Below, one piece after another: positions 54,704 to 63,295 of a DNA stretch of 64,000 nt (positions are counted from its first letter, which is position 1; every line of letters starts with the position of its first letter). Source of the DNA: VGBO01 sp964453335 (GTDB taxonomy: Bacteria; Actinomycetota; Acidimicrobiia; Acidimicrobiales; CAIXPF01); assembly GCA_964453335.1 (NCBI GenBank), contig CAYVOK010000004.1, positions 62,001 to 126,000 of the forward strand, written 5' to 3'. The notes under the pieces are model-generated. The model was not told the origin of the DNA and searched no databases. It saw nothing but the letters and a program-made list of their open reading frames with translations. A program made the translations under genes and the position numbers.

Positions 54704-55585
54704 GTGGGAGACCGACTGAACGGCAAGGTCGCCGTCATCACCGGCGGTGCGAGCGGCATGGGGAAGGCGACCGCGTTCCGGTTCTGCGCCGAGGGCGCAC
54801 GGGTCGTCGTCGCCGACCGCAACCCCGACAGCCTCGCCGCGTACACGGCGGAGGCCGCAGCGCTCGGCTTCGGTGCCGACGCGACCCGCACGATCGCGGT
54901 GGACGTCGCCGTCGAGGACGACGTCGCCGCGATGATCGACCTCGCGGTCTCGGCCTTCGGACAGTGCGACATCGTGTTCAACAACGCAGGTGTGGGTGGG
55001 GCCTTCGGGTCGATCGCCGACCTGCACGTCGAGGACTGGGACTACACGTTCGCCGTGCTGGTGCGCGGTGTGTTCCTCGGCATGAAGCACGCCGTCCGCC
55101 AGATGCGCGCCCAGGGATGGGGCGGGTCGATCATCAACACTGCGTCCGTCGCCGGCCTCAGTGGCGGTGGCGGGCCGATGTGCTACTCGGCGGCGAAGGC
55201 GGCCGTGATCAACCTGACGAAGGGGGCGGCGATCGAGCTCGCCGCCGACCGCATCCGGGTCAACGCCATCTGCCCCGGCGGGATCCTCACCCCGCTGTTC
55301 TCCGGCGGGAACGACGAGACGGCGGAACGACTGCTGCAGAGCTTCCAGCCTTGGCCGGAGATCGGCCGGCCCGAGCACATCGCCGGCGCGGCGCTGTTCC
55401 TCGCATCCGACGACGCTGCGTTCGTCACCGGCGAGCACCTCGTCGTCGACGGCGGGCAGACCGCAGCCGGACCGTCGGCACAGCTCGAACGTTCCCCGAC
55501 CGCGTTCACCCGCGCCGGGTTCGTCGGCGTGAACCGGGGGACCACCGGCGAGGGTGCGACCATCCGGTCGACGCCGACCGCCTGA
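54704..55585 (+). CDS. SDR-family NAD(P)-dependent oxidoreductase
   Basis: The 293-residue classical SDR has VITGGASGMGKATAFRF for cofactor binding, FNNAGVGGAFGS, the catalytic Ser in INTASVAGLSGG, and YSAAKAAV with Tyr and Lys. An Asp after beta-2 (VVADRNPDS) suggests NAD preference. The GTG at 54704 overlaps no other gene and has a GAGG site 8-9 bases upstream. It follows the LLM gene by 10 bases. Substrate is unknown. Confidence 0.88.
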   Translation: MGDRLNGKVAVITGGASGMGKATAFRFCAEGARVVVADRNPDSLAAYTAEAAALGFGADATRTIAVDVAVEDDVAAMIDLAVSAFGQCDIVFNNAGVGGAFGSIADLHVEDWDYTFAVLVRGVFLGMKHAVRQMRAQGWGGSIINTASVAGLSGGGGPMCYSAAKAAVINLTKGAAIELAADRIRVNAICPGGILTPLFSGGNDETAERLLQSFQPWPEIGRPEHIAGAALFLASDDAAFVTGEHLVVDGGQTAAGPSAQLERSPTAFTRAGFVGVNRGTTGEGATIRSTPTA

Positions 55586-55601
55586 CCGCGTCGCCGGTCA
55601 G
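55582..55601. terminator. convergent stop-codon palindrome
   Basis: CTGACCG and CGGTCAG are perfect 7-base arms with both stop codons. Confidence 0.55.
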
Positions 55602-56614
55602 CCCAGGCGCGGCAGCACGTCCTCGCTGAGGTCGCGCAGCGCCCGCATCTGCCGTTCGTGGGACACCCCCGGGTGGGCGAGCCGCAGCACGAGCTCGTCG
55701 ATGTCGAGTTCATCGCGGTACCGGGCGATCTCGGCCGCGACGGTCGCCGCGTCACCGATGATGAACCGGTCGGTCCAGAACTCGGGCCCGTCGTAGAACG
55801 GGTCGGCCGCGTCGGTGATCTGCCGGCGACGACCGTCCGCGTCCTTCACTGCGAACATCGCATGCGGGGGTGCGTACACCTCGCGGTACGTGTAGTGCAG
55901 GTGCGGCAGCACCTCCTCGACGTCGCCGATCCAACACTCCCGGATGAGCGCCGTACGACCGGTGCCTCCGGAGGACCGGAAGTCGTCGAACTGCGCCTTC
56001 GTGTGGTGGATGTCGGTGAGCAGTGAGATGAGCAGGTTGTGGCCGCGCTCCACGATCCGGCGGCGGGCGACCGGGGTCGCGGCACCCAACCAGATGGGGA
56101 TCGACCGCTGCACCGGCGCCGGCGTGAGGATCGCGCCGAGCGCGTCGTAGTAGCGGCCCTCGTAGGAGAACCGCTCCCCGGTGAACGCCCGCTCGATGAT
56201 GTCGAGCCCTTCGTCGAACCGTCCCTTGCGGGTGCGCAGGTCCATACCGAACGCGTCGAACTCGTCCTGGCGGTAGCCCATGCCGACGCCGAGCTCGAAC
56301 CGGCCGCCCGACAGCAGGTCGATCGCGGCGGAGTCCTCGGCGAGCCGGAGCGGGTGGCCGTACAGCGGGAGCAGCACGATGCCCTGGGCGATCCTGATCC
56401 GACAGGTGCGGGCGGCGACCGCACCTGCGATGACCATCGGTGACGCCATGTAGCCGTCGGCGAACCCGTGGTGCTCGGTGAGCCACACGCTGTCGATGCC
56501 GGGCGCGTGCTCGTCGACCCAGGCGATCTGGGCGAGGCTCTGCCGGTACAGCTCGGCGGTCGTCACGCCGAACCGTTCCGGTGCCTGCATGCTGTACATG
56601 AGTCCGATCTCCAC
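55598..56614 (-). CDS. LLM class flavin-dependent oxidoreductase (copy 5)
   Basis: The 338-residue LLM protein has VEIGLMYSMQAPERFG, DSVWLTEHHGFADGYMASPM with the EHH motif of luciferase alpha-type enzymes, IAQGIVLLPLYGHPLRLAEDSA (seen as GIVLLPLYGHPLRLAE) and FELGVGMGYRQDEFDAFG. The EHH motif distinguishes it from the other copies here and suggests an FMN-type monooxygenase. The GTG at 56614 follows GGAGGGGG. A TACGGT box lies at 56645-56650, facing the MFS gene. Confidence 0.85.
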   Translation of the reverse strand: MEIGLMYSMQAPERFGVTTAELYRQSLAQIAWVDEHAPGIDSVWLTEHHGFADGYMASPMVIAGAVAARTCRIRIAQGIVLLPLYGHPLRLAEDSAAIDLLSGGRFELGVGMGYRQDEFDAFGMDLRTRKGRFDEGLDIIERAFTGERFSYEGRYYDALGAILTPAPVQRSIPIWLGAATPVARRRIVERGHNLLISLLTDIHHTKAQFDDFRSSGGTGRTALIRECWIGDVEEVLPHLHYTYREVYAPPHAMFAVKDADGRRRQITDAADPFYDGPEFWTDRFIIGDAATVAAEIARYRDELDIDELVLRLAHPGVSHERQMRALRDLSEDVLPRLG

Positions 56615-56659
56615 GGTGCCCCCTCCGCGCGGTGTGTCCCGCGGACCGTAGTTGCCGCC

Positions 56660-56665
56660 TACCAT
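56660..56665 (+). promoter_or_regulatory. -10-like box TACCAT of MFS gene
   Basis: TACCAT is 9 bases before the ATG at 56675. Confidence 0.4.
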
Positions 56666-56674
56666 CCGGGACAC

Positions 56675-58108
56675 ATGACGGGGGCGGGAGCGACGGCGGG
56701 GGCGACGCCGACGGATGGTGAGGGAACACGCGTCGACGGTGCGGCGTGGCGGGCGCTCGCGCTCATCTCCGCGGCGATGTTCACGATCATCCTCGACAAC
56801 AACGGCGTGAACGTCGCGTTCCCCTACATCGAACGCACCTTCGCCGACACCCCGCGGTCGACGCTCGCATGGGTGTCGACGGGCTACTCGATCGTGCTCG
56901 CGGCGCTGCTGCTCGTCGCCGGCCGTTTCGCCGACCGGCACGGCCGCCGCCGTGTGTTCCTCGCCGGCATGGCGACGTTCACGGTGGCGTCGATCGGCAC
57001 GGCGCTCGCACCGGGGGTCGCGACCCTCATCGCGGCACGGGCCGTGCAGGGCACCGGTGCGGCGATGATGACGGCGACCGGTGTGGCGTTGATCCTGCCG
57101 TTGTTCCCGCCGTCACGACGTGGGTTCGCGGTCGGGATCTGGGGGACGGTCGGTTCGGCCGGTGCGGCGGCCGGGCCGACGCTCGGTGCGCTCGCGATCG
57201 AGGCGTTCTCGTGGCGCTGGGTGTTCCTCATCAACGTGCCGATCGCAGTGGTCGTGTTGCTGCTCGGTCGACGGGTGATCCCCGCCGACACGCCGTCGGA
57301 CGACGCCGGCCGGCCGATCGATGCGATCGGCACCGTGGTCGGCACCGCCGGCGTCGGTTCGCTCACCTTCGCCGTGCTGCAGGGGCCACGTTGGGGTTGG
57401 ACGTCGTCGGGCGTGGGGATCGCCGCCGCGGTGTGCGTGGTGCTCCTCGCCTGGTTCTTCGTGCGGTGCGCACGGTCGGCGAACCCGCTGCTCGACCTGT
57501 CGCTCTTCCGGCACCGCCCCTTCGCCACCGCGAACCTGTCGCAGGCCGGCACGCAGATGGCGATCTTCTCGTGGTTCTTCACCACACCGCTGTTCCTGAT
57601 CAACGTGTGGGAGTACTCGGCGTTCGCCGGCGGCAGCGCGGTGGCGATCGGGATGCTGATCAGCTTCGTGTCGATCCCCGTCGGTCGGTACTCCGACCGG
57701 GCGGGTTACCGACACGTGCTCGTCGCGGGCGGGGTCGTCACCGCAGCGGGCATGTTCTGGTGGCTGCTCTTCGTCGACGCCACCCCGAACTACCTCTACG
57801 ACTACCTGCCGGGCCTGTTCCTGTTCGGGGTCGGTGCGGGGATGGTCGGCATCGTCGTCACGAACGCCGCCCTCGCCGGGCTACCCGAGGCATCACTCGC
57901 GTCGGCGAACGCCGTGTTCCAGACGATCCGGCGGCTGCTCGGCGCGATCGGGGTCGCGCTCGCCGTCGCCCTCCTCGGCGGGGACCGGACGACGGACAGC
58001 GTCGAGGCGTTCCGTCGCACGTGGTGGCTCGTCGCCGGCGGGTACCTGTTCTCCCTCGTCGGTGCGCTGGCGTACCCGGCGGGGGAACGGCGTCGCCGCC
58101 GGGCGTAA
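56675..58108 (+). CDS. MFS drug-type transporter (DHA2, 14 helices)
   Basis: The 477-residue protein has about 14 helices and DHA2 features: FTIILDNNGVNVAFPYIERTF in the first helix (noted as LDNNGVNVAFPYI), the loop 2-3 motif GRFADRHGRRRVFLAG, and motif C GTVGSAGAAAGPTLG in helix 5. It likely exports drugs or lipids by proton antiport. The stop codon TAA (58106-58108) doubles as the first half of the -10 box of the next gene. Confidence 0.9.
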   Translation: MTGAGATAGATPTDGEGTRVDGAAWRALALISAAMFTIILDNNGVNVAFPYIERTFADTPRSTLAWVSTGYSIVLAALLLVAGRFADRHGRRRVFLAGMATFTVASIGTALAPGVATLIAARAVQGTGAAMMTATGVALILPLFPPSRRGFAVGIWGTVGSAGAAAGPTLGALAIEAFSWRWVFLINVPIAVVVLLLGRRVIPADTPSDDAGRPIDAIGTVVGTAGVGSLTFAVLQGPRWGWTSSGVGIAAAVCVVLLAWFFVRCARSANPLLDLSLFRHRPFATANLSQAGTQMAIFSWFFTTPLFLINVWEYSAFAGGSAVAIGMLISFVSIPVGRYSDRAGYRHVLVAGGVVTAAGMFWWLLFVDATPNYLYDYLPGLFLFGVGAGMVGIVVTNAALAGLPEASLASANAVFQTIRRLLGAIGVALAVALLGGDRTTDSVEAFRRTWWLVAGGYLFSLVGALAYPAGERRRRRA

Positions 58109-58111
58109 CAT
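58106..58111 (+). promoter_or_regulatory. -10-like box TAACAT of oxidoreductase copy 6
   Basis: TAACAT begins with the TAA stop of the MFS gene and is 7 bases before the GTG at 58119. Confidence 0.5.
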
Positions 58112-58118
58112 CCGGCGC

Positions 58119-59012
58119 GTGCAGATCGGCGTCATCCTCCCGAGCAACGAGATCGGCGCCGACTCGGCCGCCGTGCGCACCTTCGCGACCGCCGCCGAGG
58201 AGCTCGGGTTCGCGCACCTCGTCGTCTTCGACCACGTCGTCGGGCGCCCGGGCGGTGACGACTACGCGGGTCGGCTGTGGCGTGAACCGTTCGTCCTCCT
58301 CGGCCATCTCGCCGCGTTGACGTCCCGGATCGAGCTCGCGACGGGGATCGTGATCCTCCCGCAACGTCAGACGGCGCTCGCCGCGAAGCAGGCCGCCGAG
58401 GTCGACCTGTTGAGCGACGGCCGCTTGCGGCTCGGTCTCGGTGTCGGGTGGAACGCCGACGAGTTCGACGCGCTCGGGCGCGACTTCCACCGTCGCGGTC
58501 GTCGCCTCGACGACCAGATCGACGCGCTGCGCGACCTGTGGGCGAACGAGCGTGTGCACCGCAGCGTCGGCGCCGCCGACGAGCGTGGCGGTGCGGAGGT
58601 CTTCGACGGTGTCGGCCTGAACCCGCTGCCCGGTCGCCGGATCCCGATCTGGATCGGGGGACGGTCCGCCGCTGCGCACCGTCGTGCGGTGACCCGCAGC
58701 GACGGCTGGCTATCGAACTTCCAGCAGCACATCGCCGCCGACCGGGACGACTTCCTCGCCGCGAAGGCCGGCCTCGCCGCGGCGGCGGGCGGGGAACTCC
58801 CGGCCGGATTCGGCATCGAGGTGTGGACGAGTCCGGGTCGCACCGACCCGGCGTCGTGGGCGGACGAGGCGGCCGAGTACGCGAGCCTCGGGGTCACCCA
58901 CCTGTCGCTGCGCACCGACGAGTCCCGGCAGGTCGCGCTCGGCCCGCCGCGCACCCTCGCCGAGCACCTCGACCTCCTCGAGCGGTACGCCGCCGCGGTG
59001 CCGCTCGGCTGA
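58119..59012 (+). CDS. LLM class F420-dependent oxidoreductase (copy 6)
   Basis: The 297-residue protein is LLM-fold: VQIGVILPSNEIG, LVVFDHVVGRPGGDDYAGR, IELATGIVILPQRQTALAAKQ (seen as ELATGIVILPQRQTAL), LRLGLGVGWNADEFDALG and RIPIWIGGRSAAAHR, characteristic of TIGR03619-like F420 enzymes. The GTG at 58119 follows TAACAT by 7 bases, so it may have its own leaderless transcript although it starts only 10 bases after the MFS stop. Confidence 0.87.
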   Translation: MQIGVILPSNEIGADSAAVRTFATAAEELGFAHLVVFDHVVGRPGGDDYAGRLWREPFVLLGHLAALTSRIELATGIVILPQRQTALAAKQAAEVDLLSDGRLRLGLGVGWNADEFDALGRDFHRRGRRLDDQIDALRDLWANERVHRSVGAADERGGAEVFDGVGLNPLPGRRIPIWIGGRSAAAHRRAVTRSDGWLSNFQQHIAADRDDFLAAKAGLAAAAGGELPAGFGIEVWTSPGRTDPASWADEAAEYASLGVTHLSLRTDESRQVALGPPRTLAEHLDLLERYAAAVPLG

Positions 59013-59022
59013 GTTCGCTCAG
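59009..59022. terminator. stop-codon hairpin with TTCG loop
   Basis: CTGAG, TTCG, CTCAG: both convergent stop codons lie in the 5-base stem of a hairpin with a UUCG-type loop. Confidence 0.5.
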
Positions 59023-59600
59023 GCCCCGCCGGCGAGCAGGCGGCGCAACGTGTCGACGAGCAGCACGTGTTCGGTCGCGTGCATCCGTTCGGTGAGCGTG
59101 TCGATCGTGTCCCCGACCTCGATGGGGACGACGGCGGTGGCGAGCACCGGACCCTCGTCGACCCGTTCGTCGGGCACGAGGTGCACCATCACCCCGGTGT
59201 GGTCGATGTCGCCCCGTTCGAACGCGGCGAACGCGTCGGCGATGCCGTGCGCACCGGGGAACGTGCCGGGCAGTGCCGGATGGAGATTCACGACCCGGTC
59301 CGGGAACCGGTCGAGGAACGCCGAGGAGAGCACGTGCATCCACCCGGCGAGCACGACGAACGCGGGGTCGTGGCGGGCGACGACGTCCGCGAGGTCGGCG
59401 TCGTAGTCGCGCCGGGTGCGTCCTGCGTCGAGCACCGGACGGAGCGGCACGTACTCGGTGGGGACCCCGGCGTCGGTGGCGCGGCGCAGTGCGTACGCGT
59501 CCCGCCGGTTCGACACGACGACGCAGACCGGCAGGTCGGCCGCGAGGATCGCCCCGAGGTTCGACCCGCTGCCCGAGACGAGAACGGCGAGCCCGCCCAC
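59019..59600 (-). CDS. purN: phosphoribosylglycinamide formyltransferase
   Basis: The 193-residue folate-dependent enzyme adds the formyl group to GAR in purine synthesis. VLVSGSGSNLGAIL binds the phosphate, and the catalytic Asn-His and Asp lie in VVNLHPALPGTFPG and MVHLVPDERVDEGPV. The GTG at 59600 is 4 bases after the purM stop. It is the last gene of the operon seen here. Confidence 0.95.
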   Translation of the reverse strand: MGGLAVLVSGSGSNLGAILAADLPVCVVVSNRRDAYALRRATDAGVPTEYVPLRPVLDAGRTRRDYDADLADVVARHDPAFVVLAGWMHVLSSAFLDRFPDRVVNLHPALPGTFPGAHGIADAFAAFERGDIDHTGVMVHLVPDERVDEGPVLATAVVPIEVGDTIDTLTERMHATEHVLLVDTLRRLLAGGA

Positions 59601-59604
59601 GTCG

Positions 59605-60570
59605 TCAGACCAGGTCGACGGCGACGCCGTCACGGCGCGGGACGACCTCGCCGATCGTGAACGCCCCGGCGGGCGGGGTGCCCCCGATCCCGACCATCCC
59701 GAGCCCCATGTTGAAGGTACGGAACGCCTCGTGCCGTTCGAGCGAACCCCAGGCGACGAGGTCACGGAACAGCGGCGGCACCTCCCAGGCGCCGAGGTCG
59801 ACGCGCACGGCGACCGTGTCGGGCAGCACCCGCGGCACGTTCTCCAACAACCCGCCACCGGTGATGTGGGCGAGCGCGACGGCGTCGCTGCCCGCGAGAT
59901 CGGCGAGATAGCACCGGTGCGGTGCGAGCAGCGCGTCGGCGAGGTCGTCGTCGATGGCGCGGTCGGCGAGCAGGTGACGGATGAGCGAGTACCCGTTCGT
60001 GTGCGGGCCCGACGACGCGAGCGCCCACACGGGGAGGCCGGGAACGATCTCGCCGAGTCGTGGCAGCACCCGGTCCCGTTCGACGTGTCCGACGATCGTG
60101 CCGGCGACGTCGACCGCGCCTTCGACGTACACGCCGGGCATCTCGGCCGTCTCACCGCCGAGGAGTGCACAGCCGACGGCCCCGCACGCCTCGGCGAGAC
60201 CGGTGACGATCTCGACGATGACGGCCGGGTCGAGCCGTGCGGTCGCCACGTAGTCGAGGAAGAACAGCGGGCGGGCACCCTGCACGAGGATGTCGTTCAC
60301 ACAGTGGTTCACGAGGTCGTGGCCGATGCCCCGCCAGCGCCCGAGCTGCGCCGCGAGCTTCACCTTGGTACCGACCCCGTCGGTGGACGCGACGAGGACC
60401 GGTTGCGTGCCGAGCCCGTCGAGGGAGAACAGCCCGCCGAAGCTGCCCACGTCGGACAGCACCCGGGGCGTGTACGTGGCCCGCACGGCGGCGGCCATCC
60501 CGGCGACGGCGGCGTTCGCCGCGTCGATGTCGACACCGGCGGCGCGGTAGCTGGCGGAGGGTGAGGTCAT
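59605..60570 (-). CDS. purM: phosphoribosylformylglycinamidine cyclo-ligase
   Basis: The 321-residue AIR synthetase closes the imidazole ring with ATP. GVDIDAANAAV, LVASTDGVGTKVKLAAQLGR (seen as ASTDGVGTKVKLA), CALLGGETAEMPGVY and ALASSGPHTNGYSL are diagnostic. It overlaps purD by 4 bases. The order purF-purD-purM-purN keeps early steps of the pathway in one transcript. Confidence 0.96.
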   Translation of the reverse strand: MTSPSASYRAAGVDIDAANAAVAGMAAAVRATYTPRVLSDVGSFGGLFSLDGLGTQPVLVASTDGVGTKVKLAAQLGRWRGIGHDLVNHCVNDILVQGARPLFFLDYVATARLDPAVIVEIVTGLAEACGAVGCALLGGETAEMPGVYVEGAVDVAGTIVGHVERDRVLPRLGEIVPGLPVWALASSGPHTNGYSLIRHLLADRAIDDDLADALLAPHRCYLADLAGSDAVALAHITGGGLLENVPRVLPDTVAVRVDLGAWEVPPLFRDLVAWGSLERHEAFRTFNMGLGMVGIGGTPPAGAFTIGEVVPRRDGVAVDLV

Positions 60571-61820
60571 GCGGTCCGTCCGATGTCGCTGCGGTGCTGG
60601 GCACCCGGGAAGGAGATCGCCGCGACGCCCCGGTACGCGCGTCGGAGCGCCCCCTCCGGGTCGTCGCCGACGGCGGTGACGGCGAGGACGCGCCCACCGG
60701 CGGTGCGGGGGCCGTCGGGCGTTGCGACGGTCCCGGCGTGGAACACGAGGCAGCCGGCGGCCTCGGCGGCGGCGAGTCCGTCGATCGGGTCGCCGGTGCG
60801 GGGGCTCGCCGGGTACCCCGCCGCCGCGATGACGACGGTCGCTGCGTGCCGGTCGGTCCAGCGGACCGGTTCGTCGGCGAGCCGCCCGTCGATGGCCGCC
60901 TCGAGCAGGTCCACCGGGTCGTTCGCGACGAGCGGCAGGAGCACCTGTGTCTCCGGGTCGCCGAACCGACAGTTGAACTCGAGCACCCGGATGCCGTCGG
61001 CGGTGAGCATCAGACCGGCGTACAGCACGCCCACGTACGGGGTGCCCTCCGCGGCGAGGCCACGGAGCGTCGGTTCGAAGACGGTCGCACCGACCTCGGC
61101 GAGGAACGCCGGGTCGGCGAGGTCCGTGACGGGTGCGAACGCCCCCATCCCACCCGTGTTCGGTCCGGCGTCACCGTCGAGGAGCCGCTTGTGGTCGCGG
61201 GCGAGCGGCAGGAACGAGTACGTGGTGCCCGAGCAGACGGCGAGTACGGAGACCTCGTCGCCGACGAGCCGTTCCTCGAGGACGACCTCGGCGCCGGCCG
61301 TGCCGAACCAACCGCCCTCGAGCATCCCGACGAGCGCCTCGTCGGCCTCGGCGACGGTCTCGGCGACGACGACCCCCTTGCCGGCTGCGAGGCCGCTCGC
61401 CTTCACGACCGGCGGTGTCGGGAACGTGGCGAGCGCGACGCGGCCGGCGGCGACGTCGCGCACGGTCACCGACCGGGCGGTCGGGATGCCCCACCGTGCG
61501 AACGCGTCCTTGGCGAACGCCTTCGAGCCCTCGAGCCGGGCGCATGCGGCGGTCGGCCCGAAGGTGCGCACCCCGGCGGCGACGAGGGCGTCGACGAGGC
61601 CGGCGACGAGGGGGACCTCGGGGCCGACGACGACGAGGTCGACCGCTTCGGCCCGGGCGAGGGCCACGATCCCGTCGACGTCGTCGGCGGCGACCGGTCG
61701 GTTGCCGGAGGTTCCGCCGTTGCCGGGCGCGCACAGCACCTCGTCGACCCGCGGTGACGTGGCGAGCCACCAGGCGAGGGCGTGTTCACGTCCGCCCCCG
61801 CCGACGACGAGGACCCGCAT
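60567..61820 (-). CDS. purD: phosphoribosylamine-glycine ligase
   Basis: The 417-residue ATP-grasp enzyme joins glycine to phosphoribosylamine. VLVVGGGGREHALAWWL opens the protein, VVGPEVPLVAGLVDAL and SKAFAKDAFARWGIPTA follow, and the ATP-grasp region has PPVVKASGLAAGKGVVVA and VLEFNCRFGDPETQ. Full length. The ATG shares its A with the purF stop (TGATG), and its end overlaps purM by 4 bases. Confidence 0.97.
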   Translation of the reverse strand: MRVLVVGGGGREHALAWWLATSPRVDEVLCAPGNGGTSGNRPVAADDVDGIVALARAEAVDLVVVGPEVPLVAGLVDALVAAGVRTFGPTAACARLEGSKAFAKDAFARWGIPTARSVTVRDVAAGRVALATFPTPPVVKASGLAAGKGVVVAETVAEADEALVGMLEGGWFGTAGAEVVLEERLVGDEVSVLAVCSGTTYSFLPLARDHKRLLDGDAGPNTGGMGAFAPVTDLADPAFLAEVGATVFEPTLRGLAAEGTPYVGVLYAGLMLTADGIRVLEFNCRFGDPETQVLLPLVANDPVDLLEAAIDGRLADEPVRWTDRHAATVVIAAAGYPASPRTGDPIDGLAAAEAAGCLVFHAGTVATPDGPRTAGGRVLAVTAVGDDPEGALRRAYRGVAAISFPGAQHRSDIGRTA

Positions 61821-63295
61821 CAGCCGTGCCCGAGGACTTCGGCCGGTTCACGCCGACCGAGTTCGACGGGGATCGACGCGAACGGGTACACGCCGGTGAA
61901 GCAGGCGTTGCAGTACCCGTGCGGGCGGTCGTGCTCGGGCGATGCCGGCGATTCGTCGACGAGCGCCCGCTGCAACCCGTCGAGGGACAGGTAGGAGAGC
62001 GAGTCGGCGCCGACGAGCGCGGCGATCTCGTCGATCGTGTGGGTCGCGGCGATCAGTTCGTCGCGGTTCGCCATGTCGACGCCCATGAAGCACGGGTGCG
62101 CGATCGGCGGGCAAGCGACACGCAGGTGCACCTCGGCGGCGCCGGCCTTGCGGAGGAGGGCGACGAGCGGGCCGGACGTCGTCCCGCGCACGATCGAGTC
62201 GTCGACGAGCACCACGCGCTGACCGGCGAGATTCGCGGACAGTGGGTTGAACTTCATCGCGACCCGGTCTCGTCGCAACTGCGCGGTCGGTTCGATGAAC
62301 GTCCGGCCGATGTACCGGCTCTTGATGAGGCCTTCGCTGTAGGGGATCCCGCTCGCGGCGGCGTACCCGATCGCGTGCGGGACACCCGAGTCGGGGACGG
62401 GCACGACGATGTCGGCACCGGTGGCGACGGGCGCTTCCTCGGCGAGCTGGCGGCCGATCGCCTGGCGCACCTGGTGGACGAGCCGGCCGCGGAACACCGA
62501 GTCGGGCCGGGCGAAGTAGATCTCCTCGAACGTGCAGAAGCTCGGCGACCGTGGGGCTGCGCCGGTGACGATGTGGTAGCCGTCCCGGTCGAGGCGGACG
62601 ATCTCGCCGGCGCCGATCTCACGGATGGCACGGGCGCCGATGGTCGCGAACGCACAGCTCTCCGACGCGAGTGCGTACCCGCCGCCGTCTTCGAGCTCGC
62701 CGAGCACGAGCGGCCGCAGACCCCAGGGGTCGCGCACGCCGTACACGGCGTCGCGCGTGAGGATCGTCAGCGTGTACGCCCCTTCGGCGCGGGCCATCAA
62801 CACCCGGATGCGGGTCTCCCAGTCGGCACCCTGGCCGCCTGCACCGGCGAGCAGGTGGACCATCACCTCGGTGTCCGAGCTCGACGACAGACCGATGCCG
62901 CGTTCGAGGAGCTCACGACGCAACTGCGGGGCGTTGACGAGGTTGCCGTTGTGGGCGAGGGCCAGCGGACCGTCGAGCGTCTCGATGACGTAGGGCTGCG
63001 TGTTGCGCAACGCCGAGGACCCGGTCGTGGAGTACCGCGTGTGCCCGACGGCGAGATGCCCGACGAGGTTCGCGAGGTTCTCCTCGTTGAAGACCTGCGA
63101 CACGAGACCGAGACCCTTGTGGAGGTGGGCCTGTGTCCCGTCACTCGTGACGATCCCCGCACCTTCCTGCCCGCGGTGCTGCAACGCGTACAACGCGAAG
63201 AACGACAGGCGCGCCACGTCGTGGTCCGGCGCCCAGATGCCGAACACACCGCATTCCTCGTGCGGATGGTCGTCCCAGAGATGCTCAGTGGACAA
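61820..63295 (-). CDS. purF: amidophosphoribosyltransferase
   Basis: The 491-residue enzyme makes phosphoribosylamine from PRPP and glutamine, the first committed purine step. After a short propeptide, Cys15 in HEECGVFGIW is the N-terminal nucleophile. Glutaminase residues follow (LQHRGQEGAGI, HTRYSTTG), and the PRPP loop is VVLVDDSIVRGTTSG. It overlaps purK by 11 bases at its start and abuts purD in a TGATG overlap. Regulation by nucleotide feedback is known for the family. Confidence 0.97.
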   Translation of the reverse strand: MSTEHLWDDHPHEECGVFGIWAPDHDVARLSFFALYALQHRGQEGAGIVTSDGTQAHLHKGLGLVSQVFNEENLANLVGHLAVGHTRYSTTGSSALRNTQPYVIETLDGPLALAHNGNLVNAPQLRRELLERGIGLSSSSDTEVMVHLLAGAGGQGADWETRIRVLMARAEGAYTLTILTRDAVYGVRDPWGLRPLVLGELEDGGGYALASESCAFATIGARAIREIGAGEIVRLDRDGYHIVTGAAPRSPSFCTFEEIYFARPDSVFRGRLVHQVRQAIGRQLAEEAPVATGADIVVPVPDSGVPHAIGYAAASGIPYSEGLIKSRYIGRTFIEPTAQLRRDRVAMKFNPLSANLAGQRVVLVDDSIVRGTTSGPLVALLRKAGAAEVHLRVACPPIAHPCFMGVDMANRDELIAATHTIDEIAALVGADSLSYLSLDGLQRALVDESPASPEHDRPHGYCNACFTGVYPFASIPVELGRREPAEVLGHG

